A stretch of DNA of 64,000 nucleotides from contig DATKZS010000140.1 in the NCBI GenBank assembly GCA_035527835.1, positions 62,001-126,000 on the forward strand, written 5' to 3'. Numbering within the stretch: the first letter of the stretch is position 1; every line of letters starts with the position of its first letter. The notes under the pieces are model-generated. The model was not told the DNA's origin. It saw only the letters and a list, made by a program, of their open reading frames with translations, and did no database searches. The DNA is from DATKZS01 sp035527835 [NCBI: bacterium] (GTDB taxonomy: Bacteria > RBG-13-61-14). Shown piece after piece: positions 1 through 7,413 of this stretch. Both the position numbers and the translations under genes were made by a program.

Positions 1-1692
1 CTGGAAGACGTGGTCGGGCCGCAGTGGGTCAATGCCGACCCCTGCATGATGGACACCTATTCCTTTTACATGAACCCGGAGATCCTGAACCGCGACGGGA
101 GCCTGTGGCTGCCGCGTCCGGCGGCGGTGGTGATGCCGGCGAGCACGGACGAGGTGGCGGCTCTGGTGCGGGCGGCGAACCGGCTGAAGCTCATGGTCAA
201 GCCCATCTCCACCGGCTGGAGCGCGGCGGCGGCGGCGTCGCGCGACCGGGTGGTGGTGCTGGACCTGAAGCGCATGGACAAGATCATTGACATTGACGTC
301 AAGAACCAGGTGGCGGTGGTCGAGCCATACGTCAAGGCCATCATCCTGCAGACCATCTTGTGGACGCAGGGCCTGAACCTGCACGTGGTCTCGTGCGGCG
401 GCAACCACTCTCCGCTCGCCTCCGTCACCTCCGCGTGGGGCACCGGGCTCGACGGCCCGGTGATGAGCTACAGCGGCAGGAACCTCTTAGGCGCCGAGTG
501 GGTGCTGCCGACCGGCGAGGTGCTTACTCTGGGCAGCGCCGGCGCCGGCGCGGGCTGGTTCTGCGCGGACGGCCCGGGCCCGTCGCTCCGTGGAATCATG
601 CGCGGGTACATGGGAGCGTTCGGCGGGCTGGGGGTATTCACCAAGGCCGCGCTCAAGCTCTACCGGTGGGACGGCCCGGCGGAGATCGAGGCGGAGGGCT
701 CGTCGCCGCATTACACGCTGGCCAAAGACCTGCCGTCCAACATGGACCTGTTCATGCTCTCGTTCCCGGACGCCAAGGCCATGGCGGACGCCGGCTACAA
801 GATGGGGGAAGCCGAGATCACGTATGCCGACTTCCGCCTGCCCGCGTTCATGAGCGCGCTCGGCACGACCGAGCACAACCTGGACTTGAAGCGCGCCTGG
901 GAGACCGGCGTGATGCAGAAGATCGCGCGCTATAACATGATCATCGCAGTGATCGGGCACACCCGGCGCGAGTTCGAGTGGAAGATGGCGTCGCTCAAGG
1001 AGATCCTGGCCGAGACGCGCGGCGTTAACCTGCCGATCCAGCTCGACACCTCGGTCAAGTCGCTCCGGAACATGAAGCTGATATTAAAATTCGTGAACGA
1101 TCCACTCAAGCTGCTCCGCTGGGTGCCTGCTCTGCAGGACATCGTCCGCAACCTTCCCATCGGCGCGAAACAGCGACGCAAGGCGCTGTCCGAGCTGTTC
1201 TGGGTCATGCTCCGGCACGCCAACAACGTGCAGGGCAACTTCCGGCCGTCGCAGGCCATGTTTACGAGCATGGGCACGTTCGACACCTGGGACCTCGGAA
1301 TCAGGCAGTCGGACTGGATCGCGGAGCGCAAGCAGAAGTACATCAAGGAAGGCGTGTTCCTCGACGACGGCGGCGACTTGGGCTGCGGCGGGACCTTCGA
1401 GCACGCGCACATGGGTTACCTCGAAGGCATCGTGCTCTACTCGACCAAGCGGCCCGAATCGGTCCAGGCCGCGTCCGCCGTGATCGAGGAAGCGGTGCAG
1501 GCCTGCATTGACGAGGCGTTCGGTATCCCCATCGCCGGCTTCGGAAAGGACATGAACGCCCGCCTCGGCCCCCACTCCGGCAACTATCATCTGTGGATGC
1601 AGAAGATCAAGGCCGCGCTCGATCCCAATACCGCGTCTGATCCGTTCTTTTACTCCGAAGGAGAGAAGGAACAAGTAAAAAGTAAAAAGTAA
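1..1692 (+). CDS. FAD-linked oxidase (VAO/PCMH family), 5' end outside window
   Basis: The frame is open from base 1 (L-E-D-V-V-G-P), so the true start is probably upstream; an internal GTG lies at 10. An FAD-binding PCMH-type region (PAAVVMPASTDEVAALVRAA followed by a KPISTGWS segment) falls within the first 80 visible residues. The C-terminal LDPNTASDPFFY segment sits where vanillyl-alcohol-oxidase relatives have LDPNG-type endings. Family members oxidise alcohols, hydroxy acids or phenols with FAD; the substrate cannot be read here. The last residues (VKSKK) are encoded by the left arm of an AGTAAAA-type inverted repeat, so the repeat supplies the stop codon. A URO-D family gene follows on the same strand. 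Confidence 0.8.
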   Translation: MEDVVGPQWVNADPCMMDTYSFYMNPEILNRDGSLWLPRPAAVVMPASTDEVAALVRAANRLKLMVKPISTGWSAAAAASRDRVVVLDLKRMDKIIDIDVKNQVAVVEPYVKAIILQTILWTQGLNLHVVSCGGNHSPLASVTSAWGTGLDGPVMSYSGRNLLGAEWVLPTGEVLTLGSAGAGAGWFCADGPGPSLRGIMRGYMGAFGGLGVFTKAALKLYRWDGPAEIEAEGSSPHYTLAKDLPSNMDLFMLSFPDAKAMADAGYKMGEAEITYADFRLPAFMSALGTTEHNLDLKRAWETGVMQKIARYNMIIAVIGHTRREFEWKMASLKEILAETRGVNLPIQLDTSVKSLRNMKLILKFVNDPLKLLRWVPALQDIVRNLPIGAKQRRKALSELFWVMLRHANNVQGNFRPSQAMFTSMGTFDTWDLGIRQSDWIAERKQKYIKEGVFLDDGGDLGCGGTFEHAHMGYLEGIVLYSTKRPESVQAASAVIEEAVQACIDEAFGIPIAGFGKDMNARLGPHSGNYHLWMQKIKAALDPNTASDPFFYSEGEKEQVKSKK

Positions 1693-1766
1693 AAAGGCAA
1701 AAATAAATGCCGCCACCCTGGCCTTTTCTCTTCCATTTTTTCCTTTTTACTTTTTCCTTTTTACTT
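1674..1766. repeat. Iterated-arm inverted repeat (AAAAAGT unit)
   Basis: The left arm (about 1674-1704) is AAGTAAAA-type units ending AAAAAGGCAAAA. The right arm (about 1734-1766) is the approximate reverse complement, CTTTTTACTTTTTCC-type units. The left arm overlaps the end of the FAD oxidase gene. The same unit forms a perfect repeat at 46299-46374. Confidence 0.8.
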
Positions 1767-1768
1767 AA

Positions 1769-2890
1769 ATGTCCATGACCTCAAAAGATCGCATAGCAGC
1801 GGCTCTCGCCCTCGACTCCGCCGACCGTGTCCCGGTGGGCCCGTTGCTCGACCACTTCGCGGCCACGTATTGCGGGATAACCAAGCAGGAGCTGATCGAG
1901 GACGGCGGCAAGCGCATTGCGGCGGTGCTCAAGACCATGCGCGAGCTCGGGCCCTGGGACATCACCTTCATGGCCGAGATGGCGAACCACGTCCTGCTCC
2001 TGGGCGGGCCCGCGCGCCTCAGGCTCCCCGGCCATGACCTGCCCGCCGACGAGATCCACCAGTACGAGGAGTTCGAGCTGCTCTCTCCTGATGACTACGA
2101 CCTGCTGCTCCGCGCCGGCCTCACCCGCTTTCTGCGCAACGTGGGCCTGCGCCTGCACCCGGAGATGGGCGGGATCAAGGGTTTTGCCCGCTTCGCCTAT
2201 TTTGTGTGGGAGCTTAGGAAGCACGCCAAGATGGTCACGGCCGCGGGCGCGGAGCCGGCCTGCGGGTTCATCCTGCCCGGTCCGCTCCTGGAATACTTCT
2301 CCATCGGCCGGAGCATGGCGCGGATGTGCGAGGACCTCTATGACCGGCCGGAGAAGATCAAGGCCGCGGGCAAGTACTGGGCCAAGGCCATGACCGACAC
2401 GGCCATCCGGGGCGCCGGGATCGTCGGGTGCAAGCGCGTCTTCATCGGGCTCTCCCGCAGCTCGCCCTCCATGATCTCGCCCCGCCACTTCGAGGAGTTC
2501 GTGTACCCGGAGCTCGAATACATGGTGCACACCCTGATTGACGCCGGGCTTACCCCGCTGTTCCACATGGACACCGACTGGTCCCGGAGCCTGCCCGTCT
2601 TCAGGCGCTTCCCCGCGAAAAAATGCATCATGGAGCTGGACGGCGACACCGACATGGTGAAGGCCAAGGAAATTCTGGGCGACCACACGTGCCTGATGGG
2701 CGACGTGCCGGCGTACCTGTTGGCGTTCAAGGGCAAGGACGAGATAATGGCATACTGCCGTCGTCTGATCGAGATAGTGGGCAAGGGCGGCGGCTTCATC
2801 CTCTCCTCCGGCTGCTCCATCCCGGCAAATGCCAAGGTGGAGAACGTGCGCGCGCTAAGGGAGGCGGTGGAGGAGTATGGGAGGTACTGA
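1769..2890 (+). CDS. Uroporphyrinogen decarboxylase superfamily protein (methyltransferase-like)
   Basis: A 373-residue URO-D-fold protein. The superfamily includes haem-pathway HemE and corrinoid methyltransferases such as MtaA and CmuA. The C-terminal signature GGGFILSSGCSIPANAK is typical of the methyltransferase-like branch rather than of HemE. In MtaA/CmuA zinc is held by H-x-C plus a distal Cys; here the first motif reads F-H-M-D, so the paired Cys is Asp, although the distal Cys in SGCSIP is present. The start follows an inverted repeat and has no clear ribosome-binding site; M at 1775 is an alternative. It is co-directional with the FAD oxidase. A copy of its last 30-odd codons lies at 3502-3615. 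Confidence 0.8.
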   Translation: MSMTSKDRIAAALALDSADRVPVGPLLDHFAATYCGITKQELIEDGGKRIAAVLKTMRELGPWDITFMAEMANHVLLLGGPARLRLPGHDLPADEIHQYEEFELLSPDDYDLLLRAGLTRFLRNVGLRLHPEMGGIKGFARFAYFVWELRKHAKMVTAAGAEPACGFILPGPLLEYFSIGRSMARMCEDLYDRPEKIKAAGKYWAKAMTDTAIRGAGIVGCKRVFIGLSRSSPSMISPRHFEEFVYPELEYMVHTLIDAGLTPLFHMDTDWSRSLPVFRRFPAKKCIMELDGDTDMVKAKEILGDHTCLMGDVPAYLLAFKGKDEIMAYCRRLIEIVGKGGGFILSSGCSIPANAKVENVRALREAVEEYGRY

Positions 2891-3012
2891 CGCAGGCCCG
2901 CCCGTCTTGAAGAATGCTTGCGGACGGATTACACTGGCTGATATGAAGACGTTTGGATGTGGCCATAACGGCCCAAGCTGCCCCCATCGCCAACAGCGGA
3001 GGAAGACAAGCT

Positions 3013-3237
3013 ATGAATTATAAAGTCAACGTGGTCATTGAAAAGGACGAGCATGGGTACTACGCCTACTCTCCCGTGCTTGAGGGCTGCCAGACCCAGG
3101 GCGAGTCTTTCGACGAAGTCCTTGCCAACATCAAGGAGGCCGTCGAGCTTTACCTTGAGACCTTGTCCAGGAGCGAGATCAAGAAGCTCCTCAGCAAGGA
3201 CATCTTCAACACTTCCCTTGAGGTCAAAGTTGGTTAA
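3013..3237 (+). CDS. hicB: HicB-like antitoxin
   Basis: A 74-residue protein with the HicB partial RNase-H-like fold (YKVNVVIEKDEHGYYAYSP, then LEGCQTQGESFDEVLANIKE). ATG 3013 was chosen because GGAGGAAG lies about 9 nt upstream; an upstream in-frame GTG at 2953 lacks this. HicB normally binds and blocks the HicA mRNA interferase and represses the operon. It lacks an obvious C-terminal HTH extension. The downstream hicA overlaps it by 8 nt, so the order is hicB-hicA, the reverse of the classical hicAB order. Confidence 0.85.
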   Translation: MNYKVNVVIEKDEHGYYAYSPVLEGCQTQGESFDEVLANIKEAVELYLETLSRSEIKKLLSKDIFNTSLEVKVG

Positions 3238-3445
3238 GCTCTTGCGGATGACCGCCAAGGAAGCGGAGAAGATGCTTCTGAAAGCGGGGTTCGAAATGGT
3301 GAGGAGCAAAGGCAGCCACCGCATTTACCAACAAGGCGACAAGCGGATAATCATTCCCTTCCACTCCGGGAAGCTCCTCCATCCCAAGGTGGCGAAGCAG
3401 GTGTTGAAGTGCCTGGAGAATAACGACCCGATCCATACAATCTAA
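3230..3445 (+). CDS. hicA: HicA-like mRNA interferase toxin
   Basis: A 71-residue HicA toxin with a double-stranded-RNA-binding-like fold. The segment AGFEMVRSKGSHRIY contains the catalytic His in the conserved G-S-H. HSGKLLHPKVAKQVLK matches the family C-terminal half. TTG 3230 is preferred because it restores the usual VKL-R-x-T start and has GAGG 7 nt upstream; ATG 3248 would shorten the N-terminus. It is translationally coupled to hicB. The active-site residues look intact, so the pair may be functional. Confidence 0.85.
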   Translation: MVKLLRMTAKEAEKMLLKAGFEMVRSKGSHRIYQQGDKRIIIPFHSGKLLHPKVAKQVLKCLENNDPIHTI

Positions 3446-3501
3446 TGGCCTGCGTGGATGGCGCCAGTATTGCCGCAATAAGTTCCATGCCTCTTGCCGC
3501 C

Positions 3502-3615
3502 ATGCCAAAAAGCGGCAGTTTCATCCTCTCCTCCGGCTGCTCCATCCCGGCCAACGCCAAAGCGGAAAACGTGCGGGCGCTCCGGGAGGCGGTGGAGGAG
3601 TACGGGAGGTATTGA
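3502..3615 (+). pseudogene. C-terminal fragment of a second URO-D family gene
   Basis: Translation gives a stretch ending FILSSGCSIPANAKAENVRA then LREAVEEYGRY and a stop, almost identical to the C-terminus of the 1769-2890 protein. At DNA level 2790-2890 and 3510-3615 are close, with mostly synonymous differences. No upstream URO-D sequence precedes it. It is the stump of a diverged paralogue, with hicBA between it and the intact copy. Confidence 0.8.
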
Positions 3616-3619
3616 AGAG

Positions 3620-3655
3620 GCAGCGGGCAACCGGCAGCGAGCAAGGGGCAAGGAG
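3620..3655. repeat. Single iterated arm (GGCAGCG / GGCAAG units)
   Basis: A run of GGCAGCGGGCAACCGGCAGC-type units lies directly after the URO-D stump. It resembles one arm of the iterated-arm inverted repeats elsewhere in the window, but no complementary arm was found nearby. Confidence 0.5.
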
Positions 3656-3817
3656 AGGAAGTATGTTGATCATAACCTGTATATTTTAGCTATGACCCTG
3701 TCTCTGCGATCAGGACCAGCAGCAAGAATATCACCAGCGCCGATTGACGCGGATCAAAGCAGATGAATGCAGATTGTTTCGGAGATGGCGAGCGGGCTGA
3801 TATCTTGCATTTTTCCC

Positions 3818-3845
3818 TTGACAACTTGGTAAGCCATTTTATAAT
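3818..3845 (+). promoter_or_regulatory. Sigma-70-type promoter for the 3997 gene
   Basis: A perfect TTGACA (3818-3823), a 16-nt spacer and a perfect TATAAT (3840-3845). It would give a leader of about 145 nt before ATG 3997. The remainder of 3616-3996 has no supported gene. Confidence 0.65.
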
Positions 3846-3996
3846 GGAGATCGTCAAGGAGACTAGGCCGAAGCCAACGGCCGGGAATGGGAATAGGGGG
3901 TCAGAAAACATGCCAGCGTCGTCCAAATCTTGAAAAACGACGATTTACGTATTCTGTCTCCACGATATAAACCCCTAATCATTGCGGAGGTGAACC

Positions 3997-4614
3997 ATGA
4001 AACGAACAATCCAGGCTTTACTAATTTGTATCCTCGTATCATTTCTTATCCTTGCCAAATCTCCTTCTAAGCCTTATGGTTGTTATAAAGATCTGAAATG
4101 GGGCATGACACAAGAACAGGTTAAATCATCTCTGAAAGTTGAGATGGAATGTATTAATAAAGAAGATCATTCCTCCTGTAGGGCAACTAAATTGGTTAAT
4201 GCTGGAGGGACGTTGTTTGATCTTGACGTTATATTCAATAAAGAAGGCCTTTATAAGGTAGTCATAGATCTTCCGATCTCACGACTGGAGGACGTTCCTG
4301 TGTCTTGTTCCCGACAAGCGCAGATGAGGATTGATGGTTTCGATGCATTTAAAAATGCACTTACGGAGAAATTCGGGAAGCCCACAACTGATTCCAGCGA
4401 TGATCGTGGTAAGAACCTCGATATCGCCGAATCTCTTTGTAATAGACAATTGAAAAAGATTCTTATATGGAAAACCAACGAAAGTGATATTAAATTATGG
4501 CTTGAATGCACTGCCCGTTTTATGGTGGCTGACCGCGAAATTGTTGGCTGGGCACCAGTCCTTTCCTATGAAAAGAAGTCAGATCAGGAGGAGCCCGAAA
4601 AGGCCGATCTCTGA
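3997..4614 (+). CDS. Secreted hypothetical protein with a K-W-G-M-T motif domain
   Basis: A 205-residue protein with an N-terminal hydrophobic signal sequence (residues about 5-20, ALLICILVSFLILA). It is followed by YKDLKWGMTQEQV, a motif that opens a common family of small exported bacterial proteins of unknown role. Cysteines lie at C29, in EMEC, SSC and VSC. GGAGG lies 8 nt before ATG 3997. Base composition is clearly AT-richer than the neighbouring housekeeping genes, pointing to recent acquisition. No function can be assigned. Confidence 0.7.
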   Translation: MKRTIQALLICILVSFLILAKSPSKPYGCYKDLKWGMTQEQVKSSLKVEMECINKEDHSSCRATKLVNAGGTLFDLDVIFNKEGLYKVVIDLPISRLEDVPVSCSRQAQMRIDGFDAFKNALTEKFGKPTTDSSDDRGKNLDIAESLCNRQLKKILIWKTNESDIKLWLECTARFMVADREIVGWAPVLSYEKKSDQEEPEKADL

Positions 4615-4620
4615 GTAACT

Positions 4621-4673
4621 GGGAGCAAGCTCGCTGATCCAAAGCGGCATCGGGAGACCAGAGTTATTCTAGT
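4621..4673. repeat. Possible remnant of the 190-bp MITE-like element
   Basis: The stretch contains GGGAGCAAGCTCGCTGATCC, AAAGCGGC and then ATCGGGAGACCAGAGTTA. The last part matches ATCGGGACCAGAGTTA inside the complete element at 6469-6658 with a 2-nt insertion. Too short to be certain. Confidence 0.35.
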
Positions 4674-4730
4674 GCCATGGATGCATTAGATGAGTTACAA
4701 CAACAAGCAACAAGGATAGGGAATATTGTG

Positions 4731-5102
4731 ATGAAACGTGATATGGAATTAATACGAAAGATTCTTCAATCTATTGAAGAGGAGCCGACTGGTTTTGCGC
4801 CAAATCATATTAAAATTGAAGGCTATTCAGAGGATCAGATCAATTATCATGTCTATCTAATGATAGATGCGGGGCTCTTAGAAGGATTTAAAGTTACCAG
4901 TCATGATAGCAATTCACCAGAAGCAAAAGCAAGAAATTTAACTTGGTTTGGCCATGAATTCTTGGATGCTTCGCGCGACAATACCCGTTGGGAAAAAGCC
5001 AAAACTATTGTGAATTTTCTTGGCGGCGTTACTTTGGATGTATTTATTGAAATATTAAAGAAAATCATGATAAATCAAATTAATCCAGCATTAACATTGT
5101 GA
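4731..5102 (+). CDS. DUF2513 family protein
   Basis: About 123 residues from ATG 4731, whose start MKRDMELIRKILQSIEE matches the usual DUF2513 N-terminus. An in-frame ATG at 4677 would add 18 residues but has no ribosome-binding site, while AGGATAGGG lies about 10 nt before 4731. The family is a small winged-helix-like protein of unknown function, often found in mobile or phage regions. AT-rich, and located between other island genes. Confidence 0.7.
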   Translation: MKRDMELIRKILQSIEEEPTGFAPNHIKIEGYSEDQINYHVYLMIDAGLLEGFKVTSHDSNSPEAKARNLTWFGHEFLDASRDNTRWEKAKTIVNFLGGVTLDVFIEILKKIMINQINPALTL

Positions 5103-5112
5103 AGCGACCCCG

Positions 5113-5132
5113 TGCCTGGCAACAACTTAATC
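5113..5132 (-). repeat. 20-bp TGCCAGGCA motif, inverted copy
   Basis: TGCCTGGCAACAACTTAATC is the reverse complement, with one mismatch, of GATTAAGTTGGTGCCAGGCA, which occurs exactly at 24375-24394 and 27988-28007. It lies 11 nt downstream of the DUF2513 stop codon. Confidence 0.7.
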
Positions 5133-5187
5133 ATAAAAGGTTCTGAATCATATCCCTATACAGGGAGTCTCATAGGAGGAAAGATTG

Positions 5188-6225
5188 ATGAGAACGACGC
5201 AGGGGAGCTTTAAGGCGGAGGAGAAGCTTGCGATTTTGAAGTCGCATTTTCTAGAAAAGGTGGCGGTTTCGGAATTGTGCGAAAAGCATGGACTCCAAGG
5301 GACACAATTTTACCAATGGCAAAAGTACTTCTTCGAAAACGGCGCCAAGGCACTTACCTCGGACAATAAGATGAAGCTTCCCCCAAATACATCCTTACCA
5401 TTTTTTGCCTATGGCATCTTTAAGCCTGGTCAATTGTGTTTTTTCAGAATTAAAGATTTTGTAAAAGAATTCCATGCAGGTACTGTTAATGGTTCACTAA
5501 AGGAAAGAGATGGAATTCCTCTTTTGATTACGGATGAAAGTGGTGAAGGGATAAAAGGACATCTTATTCATTTCCGAAACGGAGAAGAAGAAAGTGCATA
5601 CAATCGTATTGTAGAAATTGAACCCGATGAAGTATATCAATGGAAAGAAGTCAAAGTCAATAAGGTCAATGAGGGAACACTTGCCAATGCAAATGCATTA
5701 ATTGGTAGAAGATATCAAAAAGGAAGCTCTGATCTTGAGCATGAAGTGGAATGGGATGGCATTAATGATCCTTTGTTTAAACAAGGCATAGAGGAGATAT
5801 CGAAAATTCTGGAGGAGAATTCGGAATTCGATTGGGACTACAAGTCACTTTTTCGTTTGGAAATGGGTTACATGTTGCTTTGGTCAGCTATCGAGAGATA
5901 CGCAGGTTTGAAATATCATTTTGGAAAGGAAGTGATGAAAAATGTGCATCAGGTAGCAGCAGAAAAGAAATTTGCTGACAGTTTACATAAGAATGTAAAA
6001 AACAAGAGGGATATTTTCAGTACCAATCTTGATAAATACACATTAGACACTGACGATCCGAAGAAATCAATCGATTATTATTACCAGGTTAGATCAAATG
6101 CGGTTCACCGCGGAAAGGGTGTAGAGCGTGATTTTGAAATATTAAAAACTTCCTTGGAAGAACTCCTTGCAATATTCAATGATCTTTTAGATGAAGCATT
6201 TCCAGAGAGGAGGAAGGAGTCTTGA
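5188..6225 (+). CDS. Transposase-type HTH fused to GGCT-like and HEPN domains
   Basis: A 345-residue protein in three parts. Residues about 5-58 (AEEKLAILKSHFLEKVAVSE, then FYQWQKYFFENGAKAL) are an IS OrfA-type helix-turn-helix. Residues about 68-165 begin FFAYGIFKPGQ, the phosphate-loop signature of gamma-glutamylcyclotransferase/AIG2-like folds, and continue through an acidic VEIEPDEVYQWKEVKV segment. The C-terminal part carries VRSNAVHRGK, an R-x4-H HEPN ribonuclease motif. ATG 5188 has AGGAGGA 7 nt upstream. AT-rich. Either a domesticated DNA-binding fusion or an IS fragment that captured the reading frame; the full-length frame favours a real protein. Confidence 0.7.
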   Translation: MRTTQGSFKAEEKLAILKSHFLEKVAVSELCEKHGLQGTQFYQWQKYFFENGAKALTSDNKMKLPPNTSLPFFAYGIFKPGQLCFFRIKDFVKEFHAGTVNGSLKERDGIPLLITDESGEGIKGHLIHFRNGEEESAYNRIVEIEPDEVYQWKEVKVNKVNEGTLANANALIGRRYQKGSSDLEHEVEWDGINDPLFKQGIEEISKILEENSEFDWDYKSLFRLEMGYMLLWSAIERYAGLKYHFGKEVMKNVHQVAAEKKFADSLHKNVKNKRDIFSTNLDKYTLDTDDPKKSIDYYYQVRSNAVHRGKGVERDFEILKTSLEELLAIFNDLLDEAFPERRKES

Positions 6226-6295
6226 AATTCTAATTATCAGTAGCATCTCAGGTCGCCCTGAATTTTCAGCGCTTGGAACTTATGATCTTGGCTGT

Positions 6296-6468
6296 TCATC
6301 TCCCCTTCATCTCCTCCCTGATCTTCTCGGCGAGGAAGATTTTCATGAGGGATTGGTAGGGGACGTCGCGCTTGTTGGCGAGGAGCTTCAGTTCTTCGAG
6401 CATTGCTTGGGGGACGCGCAGGGAGATAGTTTTGAGCGAGGGCTTGAGGTTGGGCAGCGCGGCGCGGA
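6296..6468 (-). pseudogene. Ribbon-helix-helix (CopG/BrnA-like) antitoxin, 5' end lost
   Basis: The minus strand encodes PSLKTISLRVPQAMLEELKL and then LLANKRDVPYQSLMKIFLAE before a stop at 6296. This is the DNA-binding half of a CopG/BrnA-type antitoxin. No start codon exists in native sequence: the frame runs directly into the terminal inverted repeat of the MITE-like element at 6469. No cognate toxin is adjacent. The gene appears to have been cut by the insertion. Confidence 0.7.
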
Positions 6469-6658
6469 GCGCTTTGGAGTGCGTGCAGCTTGCTGCCGCT
6501 TTGGAACGGCCAGCTTGCTGGCCGGCACAGGAACAGGTTCTTCAAGCCATCGGGACCAGAGTTAGCGTGCTACGAGGCTTTTGCTGCGCGGGAGAGTCCA
6601 CCGGGAGCAAGCTCCCGGCTCGGGAAAGCGGCGGCAAGCCGCGCGCACTCCAAAGCGC
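6469..6658 (-). mobile_element. 190-bp MITE-like element, copy A
   Basis: Both ends are GCGCTTTGGAGTGCG-type 34-bp terminal inverted repeats (6469-6502 and 6625-6658, three mismatches). Inside are palindromes with AA/TT centres: GCAGCTTGCTGC, GGCCAGCTTGCTGGCC, and CCGGGAGC-AA-GCTCCCGG at 6601-6618. A second 190-bp copy lies in the opposite orientation at 27650-27839. The element encodes no transposase, so mobilisation would need one in trans. Confidence 0.8.
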
Positions 6659-6709
6659 GGCGCCGGCATCATATATGTTTGCCGCTTCATTCGCGCTTTC
6701 GTCTCAAGT

Positions 6710-6946
6710 CTATGTTTTGCCGCGCGAGGCTTGCTCTTTTCGAAAAGCCCGGGCCGCGCCGCTGATTTGCTCCACGGTTTTATTTATCCATAGGGAGCGT
6801 TGCCACTCAGTGTAATCAAAGGGCTCGCGCTGGAGAAGAGCAATGAACCTCTCGGCCTCAAGCTCGCCCAGGGAGTCAAGGAGCGCCTTGAAGCCTTTAT
6901 GCAGGAGTTCGGCGTCTGTGGTCATCTGGGTTTGATCCTGGGTCAA
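6710..6946 (-). CDS. Conserved small protein, third gene of the MntA-HepT operon
   Basis: A 78-residue protein (or 71 from the internal M at codon 8). It contains ELLHKGFKALLDSLGELEAE, then RFIALLQREPFDYTEWQ. I recognise this as a recurring small protein next to toxin-antitoxin genes, without an established function. Its ATG overlaps the hepT stop by 4 nt, so it is co-translated. Candidate roles (inference only) are an accessory antitoxin or a regulator. Confidence 0.6.
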   Translation of the reverse strand: MTQDQTQMTTDAELLHKGFKALLDSLGELEAERFIALLQREPFDYTEWQRSLWINKTVEQISGAARAFRKEQASRGKT

Positions 6947-7413
6947 GGGGTGTCTTTTTCCGACATGGCCTTGATAAACACGTCAAGTTCAGCCTCCAGG
7001 TTTTTAAGCGCCAGCGGGCAGCCTTGCACCAGATGGGCCATGCGGTCCCATAGGACTTGGAAGGTATACGCGCCCCGGAAAAAGTGGCGGAATTCCAAAT
7101 ATTCGCGCAAGTTCTCGGCGAGACCCGGCGAGATCACCGCGGGCCGTCGAGGAGCGGGCAGAGACATCCTCGCCAGAAGCTCCTTGTGCCAGGCCGGGCC
7201 TTGGGGCAGTCCTTCGTCAAGCTCAATGGCGATCCGTTCGAAGAGGTTTTCGATGCCGGTGTAAAAACTATGGAGCATGGCCGCCAGCGCGGAGATTTCG
7301 ATTTTTTCCGGGGACGAATGCTCGCATTTGTCTATGAGGGTCCGATGGTCGGCCAAAAGCCGGTTGAGCATCTCGCGCTCGGCGGCGATCTGCTTGGCGA
7401 GCCTAGGCCACAC
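6943..7413 (-). CDS. hepT: HepT-like HEPN toxin with altered catalytic motif
   Basis: A 156-residue HEPN protein. HepT toxins use an R-x4-6-H-x-Y motif for RNA cleavage, and the Tyr is AMPylated by the MntA partner. Here the helix reads FRHFFRGAY (R109, G114, Y116): the Arg and the modifiable Tyr remain, but Gly replaces the motif His. The GTG start at 7413 lies inside the end of mntA (11-nt overlap), and the stop overlaps the next gene by 4 nt. The surrounding sequence (LHSFYTGIENLFERIA, WHKELLARM) is well preserved, so this is not general decay. Confidence 0.8.
   Translation of the reverse strand: MWPRLAKQIAAEREMLNRLLADHRTLIDKCEHSSPEKIEISALAAMLHSFYTGIENLFERIAIELDEGLPQGPAWHKELLARMSLPAPRRPAVISPGLAENLREYLEFRHFFRGAYTFQVLWDRMAHLVQGCPLALKNLEAELDVFIKAMSEKDTP

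Noticed and set aside
3844-3933. Possible leaderless short gene beginning at the -10 box (MEIVKETRPKPTAG)
   Set aside because: Only about 29 codons, no ribosome-binding site and no recognisable relative; more likely 5' leader.
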